From: Pseudarthrobacter sp. L1SW
GTDB taxonomy: Bacteria > Actinomycetota > Actinomycetes > Actinomycetales > Micrococcaceae
Direction: 5' to 3'
DNA: 64,000 nt
Assembly: GCF_020809045.1 (NCBI RefSeq)
Contig: NZ_CP078079.1
Location: forward strand, 434,001 to 498,000
Under the pieces are notes generated by a model, which worked only from the letters and a program-made list of their open reading frames with translations, ran no database searches and was not told where the DNA came from. Shown here one piece after another: positions 1 through 7,996 of this stretch (position 1 is its first letter; every line of letters begins with the position of its first letter). Position numbers and translations under genes: made by a program.

Positions 1-816
1 GTCCTGCACAACGCCGACTACCTGTCCCGGAAGGCGGAACTGCAGGAGCAACGCAGCATCACCATTCTGGGCAGCGGCCAGAGCGCGGCCGAGATCTACT
101 ACCAACTGCTTCAGGAATCGGACATCCACGGCTACCAGCTGAACTGGGTTACCCGTTCCGGGCGGTTCTTCCCGCTGGAGTACACCAAGCTGACCCTGGA
201 GATGACCTCGCCCGAGTACGTTGACTACTTCCACGCACTCCCTCAGCACCAGCGCGACCATCTCACCAAAACCCAGAAGAACCTCTACAAGGGCATCAAC
301 TCGGACCTGATCGATGCCATCTACGACCTCCTCTACACCAAGAGCATCTCCGGCACGGTGGACACGCAACTGCTGACCCACTCCACGCTCACTGCGGCTG
401 AATGGGACGCTGATGCCGGAACACACATCCTGCATCTGAAGCACGGTGAGCAGGGCACTGCCTACACGCTGGAGAGCGAGGCAGTGGTGCTCGCCACCGG
501 CTACGGCTACCAGGAGCCGGGCTTCCTTGCGGGCATCCAGGACCGGATCGCCCGGGACAGTGCAGGAAGGTTCGCCGTGGACCGGAACTACAGCGCCGGC
601 GTGGAACCCGGAGAGATCTTCGTCCAGAACGCCGAACTGCACACGCACGGATTCGTCACCCCTGACCTGGGGATGGGTGCCTACCGCAACTCCTGCATCC
701 TGCGCGCCATCATGGGCCGCGAGGTGTACCCGGTGGAGCGCAGCATTGCCTTCCAGCATTTCGGGGCCCCAGCGAAGGTGGGTTCCCCGCTGGAGATTGG
801 GCCGGTGCCGGCATGA
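1..816 (+). CDS. Lysine/cadaverine N-hydroxylase, IucD/DesB type (5' truncated by window edge)
   Basis: The reading frame is open from base 1 to the TGA at 814-816, so the N-terminus and FAD-binding Rossmann motif lie outside the window. The visible part has the NADPH-binding signature GSGQSAAE (about bases 73-96) and the late ATGYG element (about residues 165-169 of the visible part) typical of flavin-dependent lysine/ornithine/cadaverine N-monooxygenases. These enzymes hydroxylate the terminal amine to give the hydroxamate precursor. The stop overlaps the next start as ATGA, so translation is coupled to the acyltransferase and synthetase that follow. By analogy with DesB-DesC-DesD the substrate would be cadaverine, but lysine or ornithine cannot be excluded from sequence alone. 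Confidence 0.88.
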   Translation, partial: VLHNADYLSRKAELQEQRSITILGSGQSAAEIYYQLLQESDIHGYQLNWVTRSGRFFPLEYTKLTLEMTSPEYVDYFHALPQHQRDHLTKTQKNLYKGINSDLIDAIYDLLYTKSISGTVDTQLLTHSTLTAAEWDADAGTHILHLKHGEQGTAYTLESEAVVLATGYGYQEPGFLAGIQDRIARDSAGRFAVDRNYSAGVEPGEIFVQNAELHTHGFVTPDLGMGAYRNSCILRAIMGREVYPVERSIAFQHFGAPAKVGSPLEIGPVPA

Positions 817-1382
817 CATTCACCTTCCGTTGCCTCGACCCCCAAGCCGATGCACCGCTCCTGCGCAGTTGGGTGATCCAGCCCTACGCTTCCTTCTGGG
901 GCATGCTGTCCGCCAGCCTTGAGGACGTGGTCGAGGAATACACAAAGATCCAGGCCAGTGGCCACCATCATGCCCTGCTGGGGCTCGACCACGGCGTCCC
1001 CGCCTTCCTGACGGAGGAATACCTCCCCGCATCGTCACCGTTGGGCGCGGTCTACCCCGTCCTCCCCGGTGACGTGGGGATGCACTTGCTGGTGGCGCCG
1101 CCGTCGGTCGCTCCGGTGCGGGGCTACACCGCCGCGGTGATGGACGCCGTCCTGGCACGGCTCTTCAGCAGGCCCGGAGTGGACCGGGTGGTGGTGGAGC
1201 CGGATGCCGGTAACACCAGGATCCAGGCCCTCAACGCCCGGCTTGGTTTCCAGCCCGCCGGGGTGGTCAACCTTCCAGACAAGGACGCGCTGCTGAGCTT
1301 CTGCAGCCGTGACCGCTACCTGGCCGCCCGAACATCCCTTCCCCCCGTCCGCACACCCATGATCCAGGGAGCACAACTATGA
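813..1382 (+). CDS. GNAT acyltransferase for siderophore hydroxamate formation (IucB/DesC type)
   Basis: A 189-residue protein with the RimJ/RimL/IucB fold: an N-terminal acceptor half containing the aromatic motif PYASFWGM (about residues 29-36) and a C-terminal GNAT half with the V-x-E-P-D-x-x-N element (about residues 128-135). Members acylate the N-hydroxylated diamine or lysine with acetyl- or succinyl-CoA. It overlaps the hydroxylase stop by ATGA and its own TGA overlaps the start of the NIS synthetase by ATGA. This gives a tightly coupled hydroxylase-acyltransferase-synthetase order, the same as desBCD. Acyl donor specificity is not deducible. Confidence 0.87.
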   Translation: MTFTFRCLDPQADAPLLRSWVIQPYASFWGMLSASLEDVVEEYTKIQASGHHHALLGLDHGVPAFLTEEYLPASSPLGAVYPVLPGDVGMHLLVAPPSVAPVRGYTAAVMDAVLARLFSRPGVDRVVVEPDAGNTRIQALNARLGFQPAGVVNLPDKDALLSFCSRDRYLAARTSLPPVRTPMIQGAQL

Positions 1383-3244
1383 CTATCGATCTCGATTTCG
1401 CCACGACTGCCACCCCCGGGCAGCAGCCCTCGGCCGGCCCGGCACCCCATCTCACGGGGGAGAAGTGGGACAACGCCAACCGGCACCTGCTCCGCAAGGC
1501 CCTGGCCGAGTTCACCCACGAACGGATCCTCACGCCGGAACGTGTAGGGGAGGGGGCCGATGCGGGCGGGAGCGGCAGCTACCGCCTCCGCGGCGACGGC
1601 GGCACCTCCGAGTACCGGTTTAACGCCCGGATCCTGGAGATGGACCACTGGTCCATCGATCCCCGCTCCATCCGGCACTTCCGGGACGATGCGGAAGCGC
1701 CGCTGGACGTACTGGAGTTCATCACGGCGTTCCACGAAACCCTGGGCATCGACCTCCAAATGCTCCCTGTCTATCTGGAAGAAGTCAGCAGCACCCTGGC
1801 AAGCCACGCCTACAAGCAGTGGGCGGGCCAGCCGTCGGCCGTTGAACTCGCTGCCGGGATCACCGGCGGCGAGAACCCGGCTGCCGACTTCCAGGCCATT
1901 GAGCGCAGCATGACCGAGGGCCACCCCTGCTTTGTTGCCAACAACGGGCGCCTGGGCTTCGGCATCAGCGACTACCACGCCTTCGCACCCGAAACGGGTG
2001 CTCCGGTGCAGCTGGAGTGGATCGCCGTGCACCGGAGCCACGCCGTCTTCACGGCATCGGAAGGACTTGATTACCGGGCACACCTGCAGGCCGAACTCGG
2101 ACCCCTGCTGGGCACCTTCACCTCCGCACTGCAGCTGCACGGACTGAATCCGGACCAGTACTTCCTTATGCCCGTGCACCCCTGGCAGTGGGAGAACAAG
2201 CTCACGGTTACGTTCGCGGCAGAGATTGCCCGGCAACGCATCGTCTATCTGGGCACTGGGACGGACAGCTACCAGGCGCAGCAGTCCATCCGGACCTTCT
2301 TCAACACCAGCGACCCCACCCGCCACTACGTCAAGACGGCCATGTCCGTGCTGAACATGGGCTTCATGCGCGGGCTGTCGCCGGAGTACATGAAGGCCAC
2401 CCCGGCCATCAATGACTGGCTCCGGAACCTGATCGAGGCGGACGATGCGCTTCAGCGCCGCGGATTCACCATGATCGGCGAAGCCGCCGCCATCGGCTAC
2501 CGCAACGGCTACTACGAGGCAGGATCCGCCGGCGGGTCGCCCTACCGCAAGATGCTCTCCGCGCTGTGGCGGGAAAGCCCGCTCTCGCTGTTGCAGGACG
2601 GCCAGCAGCTGTCCACCATGGCCGCCCTCCTGCACGTTGACGCGGACGGCACGCCCCTGGTTTCGGCGTTCATCGAACGCTCCGGCCTGACCGCAGAGGA
2701 CTGGCTGCGGCGGTACTTCGAGGTTTACCTGGTTCCACTGGTGCATTGCCTGTTCCGGTATGAGCTGGCGTTCATGCCGCACGGCGAGAACGTGATCCTG
2801 GTACTGGAGAACGGCGTACCGGTGAGGGCCGTCATGAAGGACATCGCCGAGGAGATCGTGGTGATGGGAGACCGGCTGGACCTGCCGGAGGAAGTGTCCC
2901 GGATCCGGGCGGAAATTCCGGACCGCCAGAAGGTGCTGGCGATCTTCACTGACGTCTTCGACTGCATCTTCCGCTTCCTGGCCGCGCTCCTGGATGAGGA
3001 CGGAAAGCTTGACCAGGTCGACTTCTGGAGGATTGCCGCCACCGCCATCAAGGAATACGAAGCGGAGCATCCGGAACTTGCCGGCCAGTTCTCCCGGCAT
3101 GACCTCTTTACCGCCGACTTCGAACTGTCCTGCCTCAACCGCCTCCAGCTGCGCAACAACCAGCAGATGCTGGACCTGGCAGACCCCTCCGGCGGGCTGC
3201 AGATGGCAGGACGCCTGGCCAACCCGCTTGCGAGGTTCGCCTGA
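1379..3244 (+). CDS. IucA/IucC-family NRPS-independent siderophore synthetase (DesD-like)
   Basis: A 621-residue protein of normal family length. Clear NIS synthetase motifs are the ATP-binding stretch with SDYHAFAPE (about residue 197), the signature HPWQWENK (about residue 267), and the FerC-type C-terminal half with MPHGEN near residue 464. These enzymes adenylate a carboxylate and condense it with an amine; DesD homologues oligomerise and cyclise N-hydroxy-N-acyl-cadaverine into desferrioxamines. It is last in the coupled operon. The product is therefore probably a desferrioxamine-like hydroxamate (inference). The decarboxylase (DesA) expected upstream is outside the window. No receptor or exporter gene is adjacent. 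Confidence 0.92.
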   Translation: MTIDLDFATTATPGQQPSAGPAPHLTGEKWDNANRHLLRKALAEFTHERILTPERVGEGADAGGSGSYRLRGDGGTSEYRFNARILEMDHWSIDPRSIRHFRDDAEAPLDVLEFITAFHETLGIDLQMLPVYLEEVSSTLASHAYKQWAGQPSAVELAAGITGGENPAADFQAIERSMTEGHPCFVANNGRLGFGISDYHAFAPETGAPVQLEWIAVHRSHAVFTASEGLDYRAHLQAELGPLLGTFTSALQLHGLNPDQYFLMPVHPWQWENKLTVTFAAEIARQRIVYLGTGTDSYQAQQSIRTFFNTSDPTRHYVKTAMSVLNMGFMRGLSPEYMKATPAINDWLRNLIEADDALQRRGFTMIGEAAAIGYRNGYYEAGSAGGSPYRKMLSALWRESPLSLLQDGQQLSTMAALLHVDADGTPLVSAFIERSGLTAEDWLRRYFEVYLVPLVHCLFRYELAFMPHGENVILVLENGVPVRAVMKDIAEEIVVMGDRLDLPEEVSRIRAEIPDRQKVLAIFTDVFDCIFRFLAALLDEDGKLDQVDFWRIAATAIKEYEAEHPELAGQFSRHDLFTADFELSCLNRLQLRNNQQMLDLADPSGGLQMAGRLANPLARFA

Positions 3245-3299
3245 GGGCCAGGCGTGCATCACACGGGCAGGGTACCGGGACAGCAGATCGGGGCCTCGC

Positions 3300-3305
3300 T
3301 AGGCT
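3300..3305 (+). promoter_or_regulatory. Candidate -10 box for leaderless SDR transcript
   Basis: TAGGCT lies exactly 6 nt before the ATG at 3312 and there is no Shine-Dalgarno sequence. This is the classic actinobacterial TANNNT arrangement for a transcript that starts at the A of the ATG. Confidence 0.55.
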
Positions 3306-3311
3306 TGCAGC

Positions 3312-4118
3312 ATGACCACGCCGCACGCACAGCAGGATCTTTCCGGGACCACAGCCCTGATCACCGGGGCCAGCGCGGGCCTGGGGTCCGAGTTCGCGCG
3401 CCAGCTCGCCTCCCAGGGCTGCAACGTGGTGCTGGTGGCGCGGAACCGGAAACGCCTCGAGGAAACCGCGGCGGGCCTGGAACGGCGCTACGGAGCCATT
3501 GCTGAGGTACTTCCTGCCGATCTGACGGACGACGCCGGCGTGGCCGCCGTCGTCGAACGTCTTTCCGACGCGCGGCGGCCGGTGGGGATCCTTGTCAACA
3601 ACGCCGGGATCGGCTTGCTGCACAACTTCGAGGACAACCACATCTCCGAGGAGAAGAAGCACCTCAAACTGCACGGGGAAACCGCCATGGAGCTTACCCA
3701 TGCTGCCCTCAAGGGCATGCTGGAGAGGGGGGAGGGCCGGATCATCAACGTGGCCAGTATCGCCGCGTTCCTGCCGCGCGGCACCTACTCCGCCGCGAAG
3801 GCCTGGCTGGTGAGTTTCAGCCGCTGGGCCAACCTTGCCTATGCGAAGCAGGGCATCAAGGTCACCGCGGTGTGTCCGGGCTTTACCCACACGGAGTTCC
3901 ACGACCGGATGGGCATGGACAAGTCCGTGGCGCCGTCGTGGGCCTGGCTGCACGCGGAGCGGGTGGTGCGGGAAGGCCTGGCGGACAATGCGCGGGGCAA
4001 GGCGGTCTCGGTGCCCTCCAAGAGGTACAAGGTAGTGGCGGCCGTGGCCCGGGTGGCGCCGGCAAGGCTAGTGGCGGGGCCGCCGCGGAAACCGAAGCAG
4101 GGGCTGAAGCCCCAGTAG
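3312..4118 (+). CDS. SDR-family NAD(P)-dependent oxidoreductase
   Basis: A 268-residue short-chain dehydrogenase. The cofactor motif TGASAGLGSEFA is at about residues 18-29, NNAGIG near residue 96, the catalytic Ser in NVASIAAFL near residue 147, and the YSAAK pair near residue 158. Sequence style resembles the DltE/YqjQ-type SDRs whose substrate is unknown. The start has no Shine-Dalgarno but a TAGGCT box 6 nt upstream, so the mRNA is probably leaderless. The 3' end overlaps the convergent FUSC gene by about 50 bp, so the last codons of both genes share DNA. Confidence 0.87.
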   Translation: MTTPHAQQDLSGTTALITGASAGLGSEFARQLASQGCNVVLVARNRKRLEETAAGLERRYGAIAEVLPADLTDDAGVAAVVERLSDARRPVGILVNNAGIGLLHNFEDNHISEEKKHLKLHGETAMELTHAALKGMLERGEGRIINVASIAAFLPRGTYSAAKAWLVSFSRWANLAYAKQGIKVTAVCPGFTHTEFHDRMGMDKSVAPSWAWLHAERVVREGLADNARGKAVSVPSKRYKVVAAVARVAPARLVAGPPRKPKQGLKPQ

Positions 4119-5177
4119 AGCGGCCGGCGAGCGTGACCCTGCCCGCCGTACAACCACCACAACGCCGATTCCCACCAGCGCCCCCACGAGGGTCTCCACG
4201 CCGCGCTCCAGGATCAGGACCAGTGGATCTGCGGGGGCTGCGAGCTGGGTCATCAGCAAAATGACCGGCGTGAAGGAAACCATGGCCAGGCCGTAGTGGC
4301 GGGCCATGAACAGCTCGGTGGTGAACTGGAAGAGAATTACCAGCAGGGCGAGCACCACGGCCTCCCGACCCGGGAACAGGCCTGCCAGGGACCACGGCCC
4401 GGGAATGATCACGACGCCGGTCACGGCCAACCCCACGAATGTCCCCACGATGCGGTGTATTCCGCGCCGGACGCTGCTGGGAAGGTCGGCTCCCGCCAGC
4501 GGCACGGCGGCGGCAGCCATTGCCCAGTGCGGATGGCCGCTGCCCGTGAGGACACCTACGGTGCCCGCGGCCCCCACAGCAAGGATGTACCGGGAAGCAT
4601 GCACCAGCATCCCGCGGTGCCCGGCAGGGCTCACGGCCGGGGCAGCCCGGACGGCGCCAGGCTGCCAGGACCTGGTGCGGATCCAGCCGCCGAAGCCCAC
4701 CAGCATGGAGAACGCGGCGGACCCTGCGGCGATCAGCATGGCCACCTGCCACGGAACCACGGTGGGCACCGAAGCGCAGGCCCCCAGCGCCAGGATCCCA
4801 AAGAAAGGTCCGTTGGGCTTGAGCCGCACACGGTCCGCGAAGACCGATCCGACGCCGGCGAGAAGGGCCTCTACGCCCACCAGCCACCACGAGTGGAGAT
4901 GGTTGGCGGAGAGGAATACGCCCACTGCTACACCGCCCAGCAGGACGACGGCGGCCTGGGACTGGTGCCGGAGCCGGAGTTGGTGCGGCTCCGACCGTCC
5001 GTACATGCCGGTCAGGGCGCCGAAGACGGCGTAGATCATGAGGTCTGCGCGGCCCATTGCCAGGAGCAGGAGCGACGGAACCGCAACGCTGAGGGCAACG
5101 CGCAGCGCCGCCAGGTGGTCGTTGTTGGCCGGTTCCAACCGATGGAGCGCGCGCACCTGCAGGAGGACGCGTTCCAT
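4068..5177 (-). CDS. FUSC-family (fusaric acid resistance/aromatic acid exporter-like) membrane protein
   Basis: A 369-residue integral membrane protein. Two blocks of about four hydrophobic helices follow the N-terminal motif RVALSVAVPSLLLL and the loop FGALTGMYGR, a layout typical of FUSC/YccS-type proteins. Such proteins are proposed to export small aromatic acids or other organic anions; no substrate can be inferred here. The C-terminus overlaps the convergent SDR gene. It lies 242 bp downstream of the MHS transporter on the same strand, too far for coupled translation. That gap contains only an imperfect inverted repeat (about 5295-5344) and no gene I can support. Confidence 0.8.
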   Translation of the reverse strand: MERVLLQVRALHRLEPANNDHLAALRVALSVAVPSLLLLAMGRADLMIYAVFGALTGMYGRSEPHQLRLRHQSQAAVVLLGGVAVGVFLSANHLHSWWLVGVEALLAGVGSVFADRVRLKPNGPFFGILALGACASVPTVVPWQVAMLIAAGSAAFSMLVGFGGWIRTRSWQPGAVRAAPAVSPAGHRGMLVHASRYILAVGAAGTVGVLTGSGHPHWAMAAAAVPLAGADLPSSVRRGIHRIVGTFVGLAVTGVVIIPGPWSLAGLFPGREAVVLALLVILFQFTTELFMARHYGLAMVSFTPVILLMTQLAAPADPLVLILERGVETLVGALVGIGVVVVVRRAGSRSPAALLGLQPLLRFPRRPRH

Positions 5178-5419
5178 GGCTCATCACCCCTTGCTGTTCA
5201 TTAGTGGCCTTTTGGAAGTTATCACCGCGGGGTTGGGCCGGTCATGTCCAGTGCCCGCTGCAGGACTTGGAACGTCACTATGGCCGGCGCGCCAAAGGCC
5301 CGCCCCTTCGTGCTTCCCCCAAGGGAAACACGCGGACGGGCCTTCTGAGCGTGGGCTGCAAGACGTGCCCCGGTCCGGGAGGACCTGTTCCCCCGGGTGT
5401 GCAACCAGGCGCCGGTCAA

Positions 5420-7039
5420 CTAGGCGCCGGCAGGAACCTTTTCGGCCTCGCGTGCGTCAGTGATGTCCTGGGTCTCGAACGGGAGTTCGTCCAGGTTGAT
5501 CAGCGGGTTCTCGTCCTGCGTGGCAACCAGTTCGCGGGCTTCGGCCTGGGTATCCACGCTGGGCATGGATCCAGGCAGCGGGCGCTGGGCCGACTCCTTG
5601 AGGAAGTAGATGGCCACGGCACCCACCAGCGAGGTACCCATCAGGTAGTACGCCGGCATCATGTCGTTCCCCGTGGCGCTGATGAGGGCTGCCACGATGA
5701 ACGGCGTAGTGCCACCGAAAATGGCCACCGAGAAGTTGTACGCGATGCCCATCGCCCCGTACCGGCTGGAGGTGGGGAACTGCGCCGGGAGGGCGGAGGC
5801 CAGGTTGGCGACGTAGAACGTCACCGGGAATGCGATCAGCGCCAGGCCGGCCAGGGTGGACCAGATCTCGCCGATGCCGATCAGCAGGAAAGCCGGAGTG
5901 GCCAGGACCACTGTGCTGACTGCGCCGATCCACAGGACGGGCCGGCGGCCGATCCGGTCCGACAACTTTCCGGTTAGCGGAATGCAGAGGCTCATGACCA
6001 CCAGTACGGGGATGGTCAGGAGGGTGCCGTGCACCGGATCGTAACCCTTGGACTCTGTGAGGTAGGTGGGCATGTAGGACGTCAGCGCGTAGCCGGCGGT
6101 GTTTGCTGCGGCCACCAGGATCATGGCAATAATAATGGAGCGCCAGTAGGCCTTGACGATGCCCACCGGGCCCTTCGCCGTTGCCTGGTCGGATGACGCC
6201 GCATGCTTCGCGAGATCCTCCTGGGCGTCCAGGGTGGCCTGGAACTGGGGGGACTCCTCGATCTTGCTCCGGAAGTAGACCGCGATCAGGCCCAGGGGCC
6301 CGGCCACCAGGAACGGAATACGCCAGCCCCACTCCTCCATGGCTGCCTGCCCGAGCGTCAGCTGCAGGACCGAGACCAGGGCGGCCCCGATGGCGAAGCC
6401 CAGGTAGCTGCCCAGGTCCAGGAAGCTGGCGAAGAACCCGCGGCGCTTGTCCGGGGCGTATTCGCTGACGAACGTGGTGGCGCCGGCGTATTCACCGCCG
6501 GTGGAGAAGCCCTGGACGATCTTCAGCAGCACCAGGAGGCCTGCGGCCCACAGCCCGATCTGGGCGTAACCGGGCAGGAGGCCGATGGCGAACGTGCTCG
6601 CAGCCATCAGCATCAGCGTGGCAGCGAGGATCTTCTGCCGGCCCATCTTGTCGCCCATCCAGCCGAAGATCACGCCGCCCAGGGGACGGGCAATGAACGT
6701 GGCGGCGAAGGTGCCCAGCAGGAACAGCGTCTGGGTGGTGGGGTCGGACTCCGGCAGGAACACCGGACCCATGGTGGTGATGAGGTAGCCGAACACGCCG
6801 ACGTCGTACCATTCCATGGTGTTGCCCACGATGGTTCCGCCGAGGGCTTTTTTCAGCATGGGCTGGTTGACGACATTAACGTCCGACTCCTTGAGTCGGC
6901 GGCGCGCGAGCAGCTTCGGCTTGCGCGGGCTCTTGGAATGAGCCGACGACGGCGGCGCGCCAGGGGGTGTAGCTTGGTTGGTTCCTGAGGCGCTGGTAGC
7001 GCCTGCGGAAGAGTCGGTCGTGCTTCGGTCTGTGGGCAT
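5420..7039 (-). CDS. MHS-family MFS transporter (ProP/ShiA-like)
   Basis: A metabolite:H+ symporter-type MFS protein of about 539 residues. MHS signatures include NTMEWYDVGVFGY in helix 1, the loop motif GWMGDKMGRQK, and STGGEYAG in helix 5. The family carries osmolytes, carboxylates or shikimate-like acids. I chose the ATG at 7039 because AGGAG lies 9 nt upstream; an ATG 24 bp further upstream lacks a ribosome site. A Ser/Thr/Pro-rich cytoplasmic N-terminal extension of roughly 50 residues precedes the first helix, longer than in E. coli ProP. No long C-terminal coiled coil of the osmosensing ProP kind is seen, so an osmosensory role is not supported. Confidence 0.87.
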   Translation of the reverse strand: MPTDRSTTDSSAGATSASGTNQATPPGAPPSSAHSKSPRKPKLLARRRLKESDVNVVNQPMLKKALGGTIVGNTMEWYDVGVFGYLITTMGPVFLPESDPTTQTLFLLGTFAATFIARPLGGVIFGWMGDKMGRQKILAATLMLMAASTFAIGLLPGYAQIGLWAAGLLVLLKIVQGFSTGGEYAGATTFVSEYAPDKRRGFFASFLDLGSYLGFAIGAALVSVLQLTLGQAAMEEWGWRIPFLVAGPLGLIAVYFRSKIEESPQFQATLDAQEDLAKHAASSDQATAKGPVGIVKAYWRSIIIAMILVAAANTAGYALTSYMPTYLTESKGYDPVHGTLLTIPVLVVMSLCIPLTGKLSDRIGRRPVLWIGAVSTVVLATPAFLLIGIGEIWSTLAGLALIAFPVTFYVANLASALPAQFPTSSRYGAMGIAYNFSVAIFGGTTPFIVAALISATGNDMMPAYYLMGTSLVGAVAIYFLKESAQRPLPGSMPSVDTQAEARELVATQDENPLINLDELPFETQDITDAREAEKVPAGA

Positions 7040-7560
7040 TTGGGCAACTCCTGTGGAGGTCATTTGCTTGCGACTTGTAGCTGCCCCGCTCCGGGCAGGC
7101 CTTCAATTTTACGCGAATGCCGTAGCGCCTGCGTGGTTTATGCCGTAGGATCACCCGTTTGGCAGCCGTATTCAGCAGGTTTGCCCGAATTCTTTTCCCG
7201 GCTTTTCCCGCGCCATCACTGGCATGCGGCGGGACCAGGCCCATCGTTACCTAATCTTTTCCGTTGAACGCGCCACACCCCCGCATATTTGCCCTGAAAC
7301 AGCGCCAAAAGTGACCGCGACCACGCCGTTGCAGAAGCCGCCGGGCGTGGATCCGGCCGCCGTTTCAGGTGCACTTTGATGGCCCAGGCGGAGGGGGTTC
7401 ACAGGTGCCGTGAGCGTCCCTAAGGTTGTTCCATGGAAACACTTTCTTTCAAGTAGGGGACGCCTGCGGCCATGCCACTGCGGGCCGCTTCGAAAGTTCT
7501 TAATGGGGGCCCAGCTCTGGTCACTCTCGATAGCACTTCATCTGTGGAAAGGAAGAACAA
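7040..7560. other. Intergenic region between divergent genes
   Basis: About 520 bp without a supportable gene. It must contain the promoters of the MHS transporter (minus) and of the small hypothetical gene (plus). A short GC-rich hairpin at about 7078-7096 lies in the transporter leader. Frames open across this stretch have poor codon usage and no ribosome site. Confidence 0.4.
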
Positions 7561-7821
7561 ATGGCTGACGAAAAACGTGAATCCCACATCAGTCCAGAGG
7601 TTGCGGACCACCTTGCGGCGGCAATGGAAACTCCGGACATGCCGGGTGCGGCAGCACCGCTTTCCCCCGCGGGGGCTGGCGGCCAGCAGACCTGGCCGGA
7701 CGGCAATGGAAAGCGGCGGCATCCGAAGGAGCGCGGATCCGCCCACGGCCGGATGGGACAGGGCGCCGCAGTAACGGCGATCCACCGCACCAGCCGGCCG
7801 CAGATGCCGCACTCGTCCTAG
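7561..7821 (+). CDS. Small hypothetical protein
   Basis: An 86-residue hydrophilic protein with no motif that I recognise. It is rich in Pro, Gly, Ala and basic residues in its second half and has no membrane segment or signal peptide, so it is probably disordered. Support for a real gene comes from a purine-rich ribosome site (GGAAAGGAAG, ending about 6 nt before the ATG), acceptable codon use, and a strong terminator 48 bp after the stop. A frame on the opposite strand is also open but looks non-coding (Arg/Cys-rich). Confidence 0.5.
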   Translation: MADEKRESHISPEVADHLAAAMETPDMPGAAAPLSPAGAGGQQTWPDGNGKRRHPKERGSAHGRMGQGAAVTAIHRTSRPQMPHSS

Positions 7822-7868
7822 GAGCGGACCGCTTCCAGGACGCGCATCCGCCCTGGCGACGCGTGAAT

Positions 7869-7908
7869 GGCCTGGTGACACCCGAATACCCGTGTCGCCA
7901 GGCCTTTT
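7869..7908 (+). terminator. Rho-independent terminator
   Basis: A 13-bp stem (GGCCTGGTGACAC with GTGTCGCCAGGCC, one G-T wobble) around a 10-nt loop is followed by TTTT. It ends transcription from the small hypothetical gene before the convergent ligD. Confidence 0.8.
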
Positions 7909-7996
7909 CCGTGTCCCGGGACAATATGCGCGTCCAGGACTGCCATCCAAGTCGGTTGCCGGGAGCTGGAGGCAAACGTGCTTGCGGCCCGTCGGT

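Noticed and set aside
1316..3262. Long open frame antisense to the NIS synthetase
   Set aside because: The plus-strand frame carries intact IucA/IucC motifs and coupled starts; the antisense translation is low-complexity and is a GC-rich shadow.
5290..5345. Terminator between the MHS and FUSC genes
   Set aside because: The stem has mismatches, a 29-nt loop and no U-tract; I keep it only as a weak inverted repeat in the FUSC note.
7420..7950. Minus-strand protein gene opposite the small hypothetical
   Set aside because: Cys/Arg-rich translation, no ribosome site, and it would read through the terminator hairpin at 7869-7908.
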